This document shows positions 29,019 through 39,740 of a DNA stretch of 64,000 nt, in pieces. Position 1 is the first letter of the stretch. Each line of letters opens with the position of its first letter. Made by a program: the position numbers and the translations under genes. Source of the stretch: Photobacterium sp. TY1-4. Lineage in GTDB: Bacteria; Pseudomonadota; Gammaproteobacteria; Enterobacterales; Vibrionaceae. The DNA lies in the NCBI RefSeq assembly GCF_025398175.1, contig NZ_CP099734.1:2108001-2172000 (forward strand), written 5' to 3'. The notes under the pieces are model-generated. The model saw nothing but the letters and a program-made list of their open reading frames with translations, was not told where the DNA came from and did not search any database.

Positions 29019-29047
29019 ATGGGGTCGTCTGAGTGTATCCAGCCCGC

Positions 29048-31354
29048 TTAGCTGACTTTCGCCTGCCACTGTTCACGCAGTGCCTTGGCCGCAGTGACCA
29101 TGTTGTGCAGGGCAGCTTCTGTTTCTTCCCAGTTGCGGGTTTTCAGGCCGCAGTCCGGGTTAATCCACAGTCTTTCAGCCGGGATCAGCGCTTCGGCTTT
29201 CTCGACCAGTTGGGTCACCTGCGCCACTTCCGGAATATTCGGTGAGTGGATGTCATACACACCCGGACCAATTTCATTCGGATAATCGAAGGCTTCAAAG
29301 GCTTTGAGCAGTTCCATATCCGAGCGCGAGGTCTCAATGGTGATCACATCAGCATCCAGGGCTGCCACCGACTTAATAATGTCGTTGAACTCGCTGTAAC
29401 ACATATGGGTGTGGATCTGAGTTTCCGGCTCTGCACTGGCCGCAGAGATCTTAAACGCATTCACCGCCCAATCCAGATACGTCTGCCATTGCGAGGCTTT
29501 CAGCGGCAGCCCTTCACGGATCGCCGGCTCATCGATTTGAATCACTTGAATCCCGGCCGCCTGGAGATCAGCCACCTCATCGCGCAAGGCCAGGGCAATC
29601 TGGTTGGCGATAGCTTCACGGCTCAAGTCTTCACGCGGGAAGGTCCAGCCAAGAATCGTCACCGGTCCGGTCAGCATGCCTTTCACCAGCTTGTCAGTCA
29701 GCGACTGCGCATAGGTGATCCACTCAACCGTCATTGGCTTGGCACGGTAAATATCCGACACAATCACCGCTGGTTTCACACAACGTGAGCCGTAGCTTTG
29801 AACCCAACCAAAACGAGTCACTGCGAAGCCTTCCAGCAGCTCGGCGAAGTATTCGACCATGTCGTTTCGCTCGGCCTCACCGTGAACCAGCACATCCAGA
29901 TCCAGCTTCTGCTGACGTGCGATGGCATCGGCAATGTGCCCTTTCAGCGCCGTGTTGTAATCGGCTTCAGACAGACGACCGGCTTTGAAGTCACGGCGTT
30001 GCACCCGAATTTCATCGGTCTGCGGGAACGAGCCAATGGTTGTGGTCGGCAGCAACGGCAAGTTCAGGGCAGCACGCTGTTGGCGGGCACGCTCTGCATA
30101 CGGTGCTTTACGCTCTGCCAGTGCCGGAGTGATCGCCTGAGTACGCTGACGGACTTGCGGATTATTGACCAATTCACTCGTCGCACGGGCCTGGATCGGC
30201 GCGCTGTAGTGCTGGCATTCCTGCACCGCGACGTCGCTACCGTCAAGTGCCTGGGCCAGCAGGGTCACTTCACGACATTTTTGTTTGGCAAACGCCAGCC
30301 ACTGGCGGACTTCCGGGTTCAGCTCAGTTTCCAGGTCGAGGTCAATCGGGCTGTGCAAGAGCGAACAGGAGCTGGCCAGCCACAAGCGCTCACCCAATTG
30401 CGCTTTTACCGGGGCCAGGATAGACAGTTGCTGAGCCAGATCGGCCCGCCACACGTTGCGACCGTTCACAACACCGGCAGACAGCACCCAATGGGCCGGG
30501 AGCGCAGCTACAACGTCGTTCAGCTGCTCCGGCGAGGCCGACAGGTCGATATGCAGGCCATCGACTTTCAGTTCAACGATTTTTTCGAGGTGATGGGTGA
30601 TGTTGTCGAAGTACGTCGTCAGCAACAGCTTGGTACTGCCGTTCAGCACCTGATACGCCAGCTTGAATGAGTCCGCCCAGGCCTGAGGCAGCTCCAGCGC
30701 CAGCACCGGTTCGTCAATCTGCACCCACTCAACGCCCAGAGCCGCCAGTTTATTCAGGATCTGCTGATAAGCGGTCAACAAACGCGGCAACAGGGACAGG
30801 CGGTCAAAATCAGCTTCTTTCTCTTTGCCCAGCCACAGGTAAGACACAGGCCCCAACAGCACAGGTTTCACTGCATGACCGGCTTTTTGTGCTTCCACAA
30901 CTTCTTCAAACAGCTGAGTCCAGCTGACGTTAAACGTATCGTCTTTGGTAAATTCAGGAACAATGTAGTGGTAGTTGGTATTGAACCACTTGGTCATGTC
31001 CGACGCCGCGCAAGCACAGCCAGTCGGTGCTTTACCACGCGCCACGCGGAACAGGGTATCGAGATCCGGATGGCCGTGATTGTGGCGCTGCGGGATATGG
31101 CCCAGCAGCATGCTGGTTCCCAGAACATGGTCATACCAGGCGAAATCACCCACCGAAACATAGTCCAGTCCGGCACCGACCTGATCGCCCCAGTGACGGT
31201 GACGCAACAGGCTCCCCACCTCTTTCAGTTCTTGCTGGCTGATTTCTCCACGCCAGTATTTTTCCTGCGCAAATTTCAGTTCACGCTGGCTCCCCACCCG
31301 TGGGTAGCCAAGAATATGAGTCGTTGTTTTCGGCGTTGTCTGTGTTGTTGTCAT
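29048..31354 (-). CDS. metE: Cobalamin-independent methionine synthase
   Basis: This roughly 768-residue cytosolic enzyme transfers the methyl group from 5-methyltetrahydropteroyltriglutamate to homocysteine. The N-terminal half starts with [17 protein letters not shown]. The C-terminal catalytic half has [24 protein letters not shown], and the zinc ligands in HTHMCYSEF and NPDCGLKTR. Three consecutive ATGs occur (31360, 31357, 31354). AAGGT is best spaced for the third. Upstream lie MetJ-box repeats and the divergent metR gene, the standard control region for metE. Confidence 0.97.
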   Translation of the reverse strand: MTTTQTTPKTTTHILGYPRVGSQRELKFAQEKYWRGEISQQELKEVGSLLRHRHWGDQVGAGLDYVSVGDFAWYDHVLGTSMLLGHIPQRHNHGHPDLDTLFRVARGKAPTGCACAASDMTKWFNTNYHYIVPEFTKDDTFNVSWTQLFEEVVEAQKAGHAVKPVLLGPVSYLWLGKEKEADFDRLSLLPRLLTAYQQILNKLAALGVEWVQIDEPVLALELPQAWADSFKLAYQVLNGSTKLLLTTYFDNITHHLEKIVELKVDGLHIDLSASPEQLNDVVAALPAHWVLSAGVVNGRNVWRADLAQQLSILAPVKAQLGERLWLASSCSLLHSPIDLDLETELNPEVRQWLAFAKQKCREVTLLAQALDGSDVAVQECQHYSAPIQARATSELVNNPQVRQRTQAITPALAERKAPYAERARQQRAALNLPLLPTTTIGSFPQTDEIRVQRRDFKAGRLSEADYNTALKGHIADAIARQQKLDLDVLVHGEAERNDMVEYFAELLEGFAVTRFGWVQSYGSRCVKPAVIVSDIYRAKPMTVEWITYAQSLTDKLVKGMLTGPVTILGWTFPREDLSREAIANQIALALRDEVADLQAAGIQVIQIDEPAIREGLPLKASQWQTYLDWAVNAFKISAASAEPETQIHTHMCYSEFNDIIKSVAALDADVITIETSRSDMELLKAFEAFDYPNEIGPGVYDIHSPNIPEVAQVTQLVEKAEALIPAERLWINPDCGLKTRNWEETEAALHNMVTAAKALREQWQAKVS

Positions 31355-31493
31355 CATCATTACCTTATGAATGCGGTTCCGTGTCGATGACTTCACAATG
31401 GCTGAACGCTGTTTGATGAACAATGTCTTAAAATTCAAACTGATCATGAAGAAATTTAATATTGATCATCTTTCATATCAAATTCACACGTTT

Positions 31494-31517
31494 AGACGTC
31501 CAGATGTTTACACATCC
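31494..31517. promoter_or_regulatory. MetJ operator: three tandem met boxes
   Basis: Three adjacent octamers, AGACGTCC, AGATGTTT and ACACATCC, resemble the MetJ met-box consensus AGACGTCT. They lie between metE and metR, 140 bp upstream of metE and 105 bp before metR. MetR half-site-like TGAA/TTCA words occur at 31415-31455. Confidence 0.75.
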
Positions 31518-31621
31518 AATTTTTGGCGGTACAGTGAACTTCTCTCTTATCCGGGACGCATGAGTTGAACTGACAACCGATACGGATAAAGCACTTGCAA
31601 CAGGGACGGTAAGCAAAAACC

Positions 31622-32533
31622 ATGATTGAAGTTAAACATCTCAGAACACTCTCGGTACTGCGAGACACCGGCTCTCTGACGGCAACCGCCACGACCCTCT
31701 GCCTGACCCAGTCAGCACTGTCTCACCAGCTCAAAGATCTGGAGCAGCGGCTGGGCGGTCAGTTATTCTTGCGAAAAACCCGGCCGGTGAAATTTACCGC
31801 CGAGGGGGAAATTCTGCTCCGCCTGGCGGACGAACTGATCCCAAAAATTGCCAAAGCCGAGTATGAACTAGCCAGTCTGAAAGAAGACATCAACGGGCGG
31901 CTGCATATGGCGATCGAATGCCACTCCTGTTTCCAATGGCTGATGCCGGCTCTGAAGGAATATCAGATCCACTGGCCGAGCGTCACCCTGGATTTCTCCT
32001 CCGGCTTCGGCTTTGAGCCCCTGCCCGCCTTGGGTGCCGGCGAGCTGGATCTGGTGATCACCTCAGATATTCAGCCACGCAGTGAGGTTCACTTCGAGCC
32101 ATTGTTTGATTTTGAAATGCGGCTGGTTGTCTCTCCCCAGTCTCCGCTGGCAGACAAGCCGTTTATAACGCCGCAGGATCTGGCCGATCAAACCATGCTG
32201 AGCTATCCGGTTCAGAAGGGACGGTTAGATGTGGTCAAACATTTCCTCCAGCCAGCCGACGTTGAGCCGAGTCACTGGAAGCAGGCAGATAATACTCTGA
32301 TGCTGGTACAAATGGTTTCCGCCGGACTCGGCGTCGCCGCCCTGCCCAACTGGGCAATTTATGACTTTGCCCGTCAGGGATTGGTGGTCAGCAAACCGCT
32401 CGGTGACGGCCTGTGGCGGCGCTTATTCGCTGCCATTCGCGCCTCCGAGCGAGACCGACATTATTTGCAGGCATTCTTTGCCACCGCAAAACAGCAATGC
32501 CAAACCCATTTGGAAGGAATTAAAGCGGCTTAA
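31622..32533 (+). CDS. metR: LysR-family activator of methionine genes
   Basis: This 303-residue LTTR has MetR-specific stretches: MIEVKHLRTLSVLRDTGSL, LTQSALSHQLKDLE and an effector domain beginning MAIECHSCFQWLMPAL. Later segments include LDLVITSDI and the C-terminal GLGVAALPNWA. MetR activates metE (and often metH) with homocysteine as co-inducer. Its divergent position from metE with met boxes between supports the identity. The ribosome-binding site is weak. The gene is followed by a short 91-bp gap. Confidence 0.94.
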   Translation: MIEVKHLRTLSVLRDTGSLTATATTLCLTQSALSHQLKDLEQRLGGQLFLRKTRPVKFTAEGEILLRLADELIPKIAKAEYELASLKEDINGRLHMAIECHSCFQWLMPALKEYQIHWPSVTLDFSSGFGFEPLPALGAGELDLVITSDIQPRSEVHFEPLFDFEMRLVVSPQSPLADKPFITPQDLADQTMLSYPVQKGRLDVVKHFLQPADVEPSHWKQADNTLMLVQMVSAGLGVAALPNWAIYDFARQGLVVSKPLGDGLWRRLFAAIRASERDRHYLQAFFATAKQQCQTHLEGIKAA

Positions 32534-32624
32534 TGGCCTCCGCGCCCGAGCCGCTTTATCTCTCAGAGATGCCAGCTGATTCGGTCAACAGTCGATTTCA
32601 TCAGCCGGGTTCAACAGACTGATC

Positions 32625-32813
32625 TTATTTATACTGATTGGAGATGGGATCATAGCGAAAGCCCAATGATTCCATCTTGTCGTTTAACTCGTCGTAATCC
32701 AGTTCATAACGGCTGACCAGATCATCAATCGACGAGCATTCCAGCCGCAGCTTCTCATTGACAATACCCAGCACGATATTGCCATCCATCTTCAACAAGT
32801 TTGTAATTTCCAT
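32625..32813 (-). CDS. DUF4250 small protein
   Basis: This 62-residue acidic protein matches the DUF4250 pattern (EITNLLKMDGNIVLGIVNEKLR, SSIDDLVSRYELDYDELNDKM, GFRYDPISNQ). The family is small, soluble and of unknown function. GGGGGAAG sits just before the ATG, so translation is likely. It appears to be monocistronic. Confidence 0.85.
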   Translation of the reverse strand: MEITNLLKMDGNIVLGIVNEKLRLECSSIDDLVSRYELDYDELNDKMESLGFRYDPISNQYK

Positions 32814-32959
32814 GCTTCCCCCTGACCGAAACGACTTCAGTGACTCTCAGTAAGCATAGTCATTGTTGCTGTTGCTGGCCTGGTTACAAAACCTGCCGCG
32901 TTCCCTAACGACAGAGAAAACACGGGTGCAGATCCAGAAACATACAACTTTAGATGCAA

Positions 32960-32983
32960 CATGAGCGCCATCTGGCGCTCATG
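32960..32983. terminator. Strong hairpin after an unassigned membrane-protein gene
   Basis: CATGAGCGCCA and TGGCGCTCATG form an 11-bp perfect inverted repeat with a two-base centre. It is 28 bp beyond the stop of the minus-strand gene at 33011. There is no good T-tract, so termination is uncertain. Confidence 0.5.
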
Positions 32984-33010
32984 CTCATCGAATCCGGTGT
33001 CGTATTCGCA

Positions 33011-33682
33011 CTAAATAAATGCCAGTTGCAAACTGCCGGAAGCAACCAACAGCAGTGAGGCCGCCAGCAGTTGCCAGCGATTGACCGTTTTGGTCAGCAA
33101 GAGATGCCCGGCCCAGACCAGCAGTGACAACACCAGCAGCACCAGGGCGCCGACCACATCGTTCACCAGCAGCTCCAGTTGCGACTCATCCAGCCCGGAC
33201 AGGGCCCACAGCATCGTCAGGACACTCAGCATTGCGCTGACAAAACCGGTAAACGGCAGAATCCGGTGAAACGCCTGCAACCGGGTCCGGGCCTGGGTCA
33301 GCAACAAATGCGCCAGCGAAGCACCGAACAGCGGCACAGCCATCAGGCTGAGCGCCATTTCCGGTACGCTCATTGAAGGCAACAACCCAAGCCAGCTTAG
33401 AATCGCCAGCGCATCGGCAGCATATAAAACCTTCAACGGACCCGCATCCCGGGTTTTACCGGTTTTCACCTGGAACGTGAAGTAGCTCAGTGTCAGCAAC
33501 GGCAAAAGAGCGATAGGATGGCTCACAACAGCCAACAGCCAGCCCACCAGCAATACCGGTAACGTTTTGTGAACCCGACCACGCTGGCCCGGGCAAATTT
33601 CACCTTTGGTCAGCACCAGCGTCAGAATGAATTGCGCCCCGAGTAACGCAGGCACCAGAAATGTTAAATAACCTGTAAACAT
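33011..33682 (-). CDS. Unassigned polytopic membrane protein
   Basis: This 223-residue, highly hydrophobic protein has about seven predicted membrane segments (for example YLTFLVPALLGAQFILTLVL, LPVLLVGWLLAVVSHPIALLPLL, ALVLLVLSLLVWAGHLLL). Short basic loops separate them. I do not recognise a family or catalytic motif. The start ATG at 33682 lacks an obvious ribosome-binding site, but the frame is open and coding-like throughout. The first helix would begin at residue 3. Confidence 0.65.
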   Translation of the reverse strand: MFTGYLTFLVPALLGAQFILTLVLTKGEICPGQRGRVHKTLPVLLVGWLLAVVSHPIALLPLLTLSYFTFQVKTGKTRDAGPLKVLYAADALAILSWLGLLPSMSVPEMALSLMAVPLFGASLAHLLLTQARTRLQAFHRILPFTGFVSAMLSVLTMLWALSGLDESQLELLVNDVVGALVLLVLSLLVWAGHLLLTKTVNRWQLLAASLLLVASGSLQLAFI

Positions 33683-33990
33683 GAAGGAATCAGCACTATG
33701 AAAAACCGGCCGCCATCATAGCAAGTTCCCTTCGATTTTGCATAATCGCGCAACTTTCTCATACCGCTTTCGGATCAGTAAATCCTCGAGCTGGAGCACA
33801 GAAAAACCACCCTTAATCTGGATCAGTATCACGGTTTACAAACCCAAGCTGTAGAATAATTACCCACATATACACGGACAAATTGTGTTGTTTTTCAAAA
33901 GAAAAACATCCAGCACGCTCATAACATCAGTCATCCAGTGCCGTCCCCCGGTGCCAAATCGGGACGACAGCAACGAAGCCGGCGAAAGGA
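33683..33990. other. Intergenic region upstream of diguanylate cyclase gene
   Basis: This 308-bp divergent region has no recognisable gene, repeat or named operator. It presumably carries promoters for both flanking genes. Confidence 0.4.
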
Positions 33991-35163
33991 ATGCAAGAAA
34001 ATCAAGAGCAACTGATTAAGACACTGAAACTTTACGTGCCGGATCTCTGGAGCGCCAACGCCCACAGTGCCAGCTTCCAACATACCCGTAGTGGTTACTT
34101 ACGTAACCGTGTCTCGATGTTGTGTATGGTCTGGGGAGTGCTCATCGTCCTGTGGGCACCATTCGACCTGTTTTTTCTGCCCGAACACCAAGGTGTACCG
34201 GCCGCCATCGCCCGTGTGGTCCTCGGGTTGTTTCTGTTTATGATTGCCAAGGTGAATAACCGGCAAACTTCGCTTCACAAAGCCCAATGGTGCATGACCC
34301 TGATGGTGTTCGGACTGAACCTGTTTTATCTCTACACCATGCAGATCCTGAACTATCCAGTGGTCTCCAGCGGGTTCCAGTATGGCTATACCTTATTGCC
34401 CATCCTTCACGTCGCCATCCTGACCATTTTGCCGGTGACCCTGAAAGAAAGCCTGGGTCTTTTGGCGATGACCGCAATCACCCAGATCTATGTCGGATTC
34501 CAGACCGAGCGTTTGTTTACCCCGGAGCATATCGCCGATCTCTGGTTACAGAATGTCCTGGCCCTGATGGTGATTTGGTCCCAGCTGTCCAAGCTCTATA
34601 TGCTGATGCGTCTTTACCGACAGGCGACGCTTGACCCGCTGACCGGGATCTACAACCGCCGGATGCTGCTGCAACTGGCGCAGAAATCGTTAAAATCCTG
34701 CGAAGCCAAAGATGCGCCCTTCTCTATCCTGTTGTTCGATATTGACCGGTTTAAACGAATTAATGATACCTGGGGCCACAGCGCCGGCGATAAAGTCCTG
34801 CGCGGTTTTGCCGATTTCATGCAAACGCAGATCCGGAAAACGGACCTGTTCGGTCGTTATGGCGGGGAAGAATTCATTCTCTTTCTGCCGCGCTGTAACG
34901 GCGAAATGGCCGAGAAAATTGCCGAACGCATGCTCACTTCAATTCGCCAACTGGAATTGTCCTCAGGCTATGACGACACCACGCTCAAAATTACCACCAG
35001 TATCGGCATCGCCACCAACTCCGGGAGCGATACCCTCTCGTCCCTGATCGAGCGTGCCGACCGCGCGCTGTATGAATGTAAAGATTCCGGCCGCGACTGC
35101 TGCCGATTCCATCACGTCGGGCACCTGTATCTCGGCGATGCGCGTCGACGGGCTACGGCCTAA
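33991..35163 (+). CDS. Membrane-bound diguanylate cyclase (GGDEF)
   Basis: This 390-residue protein has an N-terminal membrane sensor with about six helices (residues about 43-205). A GGDEF domain follows, starting at ATLDPLTGIYNRRMLL. The active site is intact as GGEEF. Metal- and substrate-binding DIDRFKRINDTWGH is present. An RKTD five residues before GGEEF matches the inhibitory I-site RxxD. It makes c-di-GMP from two GTP at the inner membrane. The ligand sensed is unknown. It is a possible, unproven source of c-di-GMP for the MshEN domain of NfrB. AAAGGA abuts the ATG, which is unusually close spacing. Confidence 0.93.
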   Translation: MQENQEQLIKTLKLYVPDLWSANAHSASFQHTRSGYLRNRVSMLCMVWGVLIVLWAPFDLFFLPEHQGVPAAIARVVLGLFLFMIAKVNNRQTSLHKAQWCMTLMVFGLNLFYLYTMQILNYPVVSSGFQYGYTLLPILHVAILTILPVTLKESLGLLAMTAITQIYVGFQTERLFTPEHIADLWLQNVLALMVIWSQLSKLYMLMRLYRQATLDPLTGIYNRRMLLQLAQKSLKSCEAKDAPFSILLFDIDRFKRINDTWGHSAGDKVLRGFADFMQTQIRKTDLFGRYGGEEFILFLPRCNGEMAEKIAERMLTSIRQLELSSGYDDTTLKITTSIGIATNSGSDTLSSLIERADRALYECKDSGRDCCRFHHVGHLYLGDARRRATA

Positions 35164-35189
35164 TCCACAACGAACATCCTCATTGCTTT

Positions 35190-35211
35190 AAGCGCCTTTG
35201 GGCGCTTTTTT
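35190..35211 (+). terminator. Terminator of the diguanylate cyclase gene
   Basis: AAGCGCC, loop TTTG and GGCGCTT lead into a run of T residues. Confidence 0.9.
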
Positions 35212-35351
35212 GTTATCCGAACATCAAAATCACTCGAAATCGACCTTCGTTCGCTCACCATATGGTTCAGATCAAATAATCCCCTTACTTTTCGTGTCAT
35301 ATTGGACCCATAAAACAAGGAATCAAACTAATTCCTCGGTCATAAACAATA

Positions 35352-35371
35352 AATAAGCGAATACGAACATG
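35352..35371. promoter_or_regulatory. GlpR-operator-like site overlapping glpA start codon
   Basis: AATAAGCGAATACGAACATG matches about 14 of 20 positions of the E. coli GlpR operator WATGTTCGWTAWCGAACATW. The right half CGAACAT is exact. The ATG of glpA forms its end. Confidence 0.45.
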
Positions 35372-37102
35372 ACACGTTGGTTTGAAACGGAAGTTGTAAT
35401 TATCGGCGGCGGTGCCACCGGAACGGGGATCATGCGCGATTGTGCCCTACGTGGGATCCGCTGCATCCTCATTGAACGAGATGACCTGGCGTCCGGCACC
35501 ACCGGACGCAACCACGGCCTGCTTCACTCCGGTGCTCGCTATGCGGTCACCGATCAGGAGTCGGCCCGCGAGTGCATTCAGGAAAACCGGATCCTGAAAA
35601 AAATCGCCCGCCACTGTGTCGAAGACACTCAGGGGCTGTTCATTTCATTGCCGGAAGACGACCTGGATTTCCAGGCGCAGTTCATCATAGCCTGCCGACA
35701 AGCGGACATCGATGTTGAACAGCTCGATCCGCAACAGGCGCTGGCACTGGAACCCAATTGTAATCCGGCGCTGATTGGTGCGGTCAAAGTGCCGGACGGC
35801 ACGCTGGACCCATTTCGACTGGCTGCCGCCAATATGCTCGATGCCACCGAGCACGGGGCACGCCTGATGAACCACACTCAGGTCACCGGCCTGATCCGCG
35901 ACGGCGATACCGTCAAAGGGGTCAATTGCCTTAACCTGCGTACCGGCGAGCATATCGCGATCTACGCTAAGCAGGTGATCAACGCCGCCGGGATCTGGGG
36001 ACAACAGATCTGCGAATACGGCGATTTGTCGCTCAAGATGTTCCCGGCCAAAGGATCGCTGCTGATCCTCGACTACCGGATCAACAACCGGGTGATCAAC
36101 CGCTGCCGGAAACCGTCCGATGCCGATATTCTGGTGCCGGGCGATACCATCTCGTTGATCGGCACTACATCCGAGCGCATTGATTACGCCGACATCGACA
36201 ATCTTCAGGTCACGCCCGAAGAAATCGATATTCTGCTGGAAGAAGGCACCAAACTCGCGCCGATCATGGCCAATGCCCGGGTGCTACGGGCCTATGCCGG
36301 GGTCCGGCCGCTGGTCGCGGTCGATGGCGACAGCAGCGGGCGTAATATCAGCCGGGGCATCGTGCTGCTCGATCATGCCGAACGTGACGGCATGAATGGC
36401 CTGATCACCATCACCGGCGGCAAGCTAATGACCTACCGGATGATGGCGGAATGGGCCACCGATATGGTGGCGAAAAAGCTCGGCAACACCCAGCCCTGCA
36501 CCACCCATCTGCAACCCCTGCCCGGTTCGGAACAACCGGCGGCCAAGCCAAAAACGACGGCTAGTCTGGCCAAGCCGGTGTATCAGTCAGCCATTTATCG
36601 CCACGGCGAACGGGCGCAACAGTTCCTGAAAAATGACAAACAGCGCCAGGCGGTGATCTGCGAATGCGAAATGGTGACCTGCGGCGAAGTCGAGTACGCC
36701 ATCAAATCACTGGATGTTCACAATCTTGTTGATCTGCGCCGCCGGACCCGCGTCGGCATGGGCCCTTGCCAGGGTGAACTCTGCGCTTATCGCGCTGCCG
36801 GGCTGTTTACCGAATTCGGTTCAAATTCAGGCAACCAGGCCAGCCACCTGTTGCATGAGTTTCTGGAAGAGCGCTGGAAAGGGATCAAACCGGTGTTCTG
36901 GGGCGATGCCCTGCGCGAAAGCGAATTTACCTACTGGATCTATGAGGGGCTGTTCGGCCTCAGCGACTTGCCGGAGCACTCCCCCGTAACCGGTACTTGT
37001 GGTGAAGTGGCGCCGAACCACGACGGTATCAATCACAGCAATACCGGCAGCAATAACGCCAATCGTCCCCGCCCGCACTCAACCGAGGAGATAGCGCCAT
37101 GA
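35369..37102 (+). CDS. glpA: Anaerobic glycerol-3-phosphate dehydrogenase, subunit A
   Basis: This 577-residue FAD flavoprotein subunit oxidises sn-glycerol-3-phosphate to dihydroxyacetone phosphate. The N-terminal Rossmann motif is [16 protein letters not shown], followed by [21 protein letters not shown] of the DAO fold. The C-terminal BFD-like [2Fe-2S] domain has [10 protein letters not shown] and [13 protein letters not shown] cysteines. About 40 residues of Asn-rich low-complexity tail end the protein. There is no clear Shine-Dalgarno site, and the start lies in a GlpR-like site. The stop overlaps glpB by 4 bp (ATGA). Confidence 0.96.
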   Translation: MTRWFETEVVIIGGGATGTGIMRDCALRGIRCILIERDDLASGTTGRNHGLLHSGARYAVTDQESARECIQENRILKKIARHCVEDTQGLFISLPEDDLDFQAQFIIACRQADIDVEQLDPQQALALEPNCNPALIGAVKVPDGTLDPFRLAAANMLDATEHGARLMNHTQVTGLIRDGDTVKGVNCLNLRTGEHIAIYAKQVINAAGIWGQQICEYGDLSLKMFPAKGSLLILDYRINNRVINRCRKPSDADILVPGDTISLIGTTSERIDYADIDNLQVTPEEIDILLEEGTKLAPIMANARVLRAYAGVRPLVAVDGDSSGRNISRGIVLLDHAERDGMNGLITITGGKLMTYRMMAEWATDMVAKKLGNTQPCTTHLQPLPGSEQPAAKPKTTASLAKPVYQSAIYRHGERAQQFLKNDKQRQAVICECEMVTCGEVEYAIKSLDVHNLVDLRRRTRVGMGPCQGELCAYRAAGLFTEFGSNSGNQASHLLHEFLEERWKGIKPVFWGDALRESEFTYWIYEGLFGLSDLPEHSPVTGTCGEVAPNHDGINHSNTGSNNANRPRPHSTEEIAP

Positions 37103-38442
37103 AATTTGACAGCATCATTATCGGCGGCGGTGTCGCTGGCCTCAGTTGTGCCATTCGCTGCGCCGAAGCGGGATTAAAAACGGCGGTGATTGCCGCCGGG
37201 CAAAGTGCACTGCACTTCTCTTCCGGCTCTATCGATCTGCTCAGTCAGTTGCCGGACGGCACCCGTGTCTCCCAGCCGTTCGCGGCCTTCGACGCTTTGC
37301 ATCAGCAAAGTCCGGACCACCCCTACAGCCTACTGGGCAAAGACACCGTCTTTGAAGCGATCCAGTGGTATCGGGCCATGATGGCCACCTGCGGGGTTCA
37401 GTTACAAGCGCAGCCGGATATGACCAACCACCTGCGGCTCACGCCGATGGGTACCTTCCGTCCGACCTGGCTGTCGCAGCAAACGGTACATCCATATCCG
37501 CTGACCGCCCCGGCACAAGGGCTGGGCCGGATTGCTTTGGTCACCCTCGAAGGATTCCGGGATTTTCAGCCGCAATTGGCAGCCGATAACCTCCGTCGCC
37601 TGCCAGCGTTCGATGGCGTTGAGATCCATACCGACGCCATCACCCTGCCAGGGTTTGACACCATGCTGCGTAACCCATGCGAATTTCGCTCGATTGATAT
37701 CTCCCGGGTCCTGCGGGACACCGCCAAGCTGCATGAATTTGCCAAAGCCCTGATCCAGCAAGTCGGCCAGGCCGATCTGGTTGTGCTACCGGCTATTTTC
37801 GGCAACGGCGACGGTGCCGCCACCCTCAAACTGCTGGAAGGCCTGACCGGCTACCGGATATGCGAGCTGCCGACCATGCCGCCATCCCTCTTAGGGATCC
37901 GCCTGGAAGAAGCGATGAAAACACACTTCCAGGCTTTGGGCGGACTCCTGCTCAAAGGTGATGAAGTCACCGGAGGCGAGTTTAAAGACGGCCGCCTGCA
38001 GCGGATCTACACTAAGCATCATCAGGATATGCCGCTGGTTGCCAACCAATTCCTGATCGCCAGCGGCAGCTTTTTCAGCCGGGGGCTCCATGCGGATCGC
38101 AATCAGATCCAAGAGCCGGTTTTTAACCTGGATATGGCCGATATCCCGGATCGCAGCCATTGGTATCAACGGGAATTCTTTGGCCCCGGTAGCCATCCGT
38201 ACCTGAAGATGGGCGTTGCGTGTAACCAGCACCTGCAGCCGGCAATCCACGGTCAGACCATCGGCAATCTTTACTGTGCCGGCGCCCTGCTTGCCCACTA
38301 TGATCCGGTCACTGAAGGCTGTGGCAGTGGCGTCGCGATCAGTACCGGCTATTTCGCCGCTGAACAAATGATCGCTGCTATCCGAACCGTTCCAAACACA
38401 GACAACGAAACAAACGAACAAACAAAGAGGGTTTACCTATGA
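37099..38442 (+). CDS. glpB: Anaerobic glycerol-3-phosphate dehydrogenase, subunit B
   Basis: This 447-residue flavoprotein starts with the dinucleotide-binding [21 protein letters not shown] and contains [14 protein letters not shown], typical of GlpB. Toward the C-terminus, [24 protein letters not shown] completes the FAD site. GlpB works with GlpA, and GlpC anchors the pair and passes electrons to menaquinone. GAGGAGA precedes the ATG. Overlaps of 4 bp with both neighbours indicate tight coupling. Confidence 0.95.
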   Translation: MKFDSIIIGGGVAGLSCAIRCAEAGLKTAVIAAGQSALHFSSGSIDLLSQLPDGTRVSQPFAAFDALHQQSPDHPYSLLGKDTVFEAIQWYRAMMATCGVQLQAQPDMTNHLRLTPMGTFRPTWLSQQTVHPYPLTAPAQGLGRIALVTLEGFRDFQPQLAADNLRRLPAFDGVEIHTDAITLPGFDTMLRNPCEFRSIDISRVLRDTAKLHEFAKALIQQVGQADLVVLPAIFGNGDGAATLKLLEGLTGYRICELPTMPPSLLGIRLEEAMKTHFQALGGLLLKGDEVTGGEFKDGRLQRIYTKHHQDMPLVANQFLIASGSFFSRGLHADRNQIQEPVFNLDMADIPDRSHWYQREFFGPGSHPYLKMGVACNQHLQPAIHGQTIGNLYCAGALLAHYDPVTEGCGSGVAISTGYFAAEQMIAAIRTVPNTDNETNEQTKRVYL

Positions 38443-39653
38443 GCCTGCCGCGCAAAGACACCAGTTTTGATCAATGCATCAAATGCACCGTGTGTACCGT
38501 GTATTGCCCGGTGGCTAAAGCCAACCCGCAATATCCGGGTCCGAAACAGTGCGGACCGGACGGCGAGCGGCTGCGGATCAAAAGCCCGGAATTTTACGAC
38601 GAAGCCCTCAAGTTGTGTACCAACTGCAAGCGATGCGAAACTGCCTGCCCGTCCGGAGTGAAAATCGGCGATCTGATCGCCGTTGCCCGCGATGAGCACG
38701 CCAAGAAGCCGCTGAGCATTAAAACCATCCGGGATTTCGTGCTGAGCCACACCGATCTGATGGGCTCTGCGGCGACACCATTTGCGCCGTTCATCAACAC
38801 CATGACCGGGCTGCAGCCGGTGAAACAAGCCATGCACCACACCATCGGCGTTGATCAGCGTAAAACCCTGCCGAAATATGCCCATGGCACATTCCGTCGC
38901 TGGTACAAACAAAACTGCACCAGCCAGGCGCTCTATCCCCGTCAGGTGCATTATTTCCACGGCTGCTATGTCAATTACAACTACCCACAATTGGGCAAAG
39001 ATCTAGTGAAGGTGATGAACGCCATGAGTATCGGCGTCCAGTTGCTCGACAAAGAAAAATGCTGCGGCGTCCCCCTGATTGCCAACGGCTTTTTCGACAA
39101 AGCGCGGAAAAACGCCCGGCTGAACGTCAACAGCTTCAAAGCGGCCGTCGACAAATATGATGCGCCAATCATTTCAACGTCATCGACCTGTGCCCTGACC
39201 TTGAAAGAGGAATATCCGCATGTTCTGAAAGTGGATAACAGTCAGGTGGCCAGCCACATCGAATTTGTCACCCGTTTTTTGCTTAAAGAATGCATGAACG
39301 GCAACCTGCCGAAGCTCAAACCGATCAACAAAAAGGTGGTCTACCACACCCCGTGTCACCTGGAGAAAAGCGGTGGTAGTCTTTACACCATTGAGCTGTT
39401 AAAGCAAATTCCGGGATTGGATCTGGTCGTACTCGACAGCCAGTGCTGCGGCCTTGCCGGCACTTACGGCTATAAAGTCGAAAACTATGACACCTCCATG
39501 GCGATTGGTCATCCGCTGTTTAGTCAAATCCAACGGGAACGTGCCGATTTTGCCGTCACCGATTGTGAAACCTGCAAGTGGCAAATTGAAGAGAACACCG
39601 GCTTAGAAGCGCTGCATCCGGTCTCTTTGCTCGCCATGGCCCTAGCCGATTAA
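38439..39653 (+). CDS. glpC: Anaerobic glycerol-3-phosphate dehydrogenase, Fe-S subunit C
   Basis: This 404-residue subunit has two 4Fe-4S ferredoxin motifs ([12 protein letters not shown] and [12 protein letters not shown]). Two CCG-type cysteine-rich domains follow (HGCYVNYN with CCGVPL, then [10 protein letters not shown] with CCGLAGTYG). It transfers electrons from GlpAB to the quinone pool at the inner membrane. GAGGG lies before the ATG, and the gene is the operon end, followed by a perfect hairpin. Confidence 0.96.
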   Translation: MSLPRKDTSFDQCIKCTVCTVYCPVAKANPQYPGPKQCGPDGERLRIKSPEFYDEALKLCTNCKRCETACPSGVKIGDLIAVARDEHAKKPLSIKTIRDFVLSHTDLMGSAATPFAPFINTMTGLQPVKQAMHHTIGVDQRKTLPKYAHGTFRRWYKQNCTSQALYPRQVHYFHGCYVNYNYPQLGKDLVKVMNAMSIGVQLLDKEKCCGVPLIANGFFDKARKNARLNVNSFKAAVDKYDAPIISTSSTCALTLKEEYPHVLKVDNSQVASHIEFVTRFLLKECMNGNLPKLKPINKKVVYHTPCHLEKSGGSLYTIELLKQIPGLDLVVLDSQCCGLAGTYGYKVENYDTSMAIGHPLFSQIQRERADFAVTDCETCKWQIEENTGLEALHPVSLLAMALAD

Positions 39654-39665
39654 TCGACCCTACCG

Positions 39666-39700
39666 ACACAAACGCCGCAGCCCGGCTGCGGCGTTTGTGT
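39666..39700. terminator. Long perfect hairpin ending glpABC
   Basis: A 17-bp perfect inverted repeat (ACACAAACGCCGCAGCC and complement, one-base centre) is followed by TCGTTTTG. It lies between converging glpC and the MFS gene and may act on both. Confidence 0.85.
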
Positions 39701-39740
39701 TCGTTTTGATGTTTGTAACCATGCCCGGAGCACAGCACTG

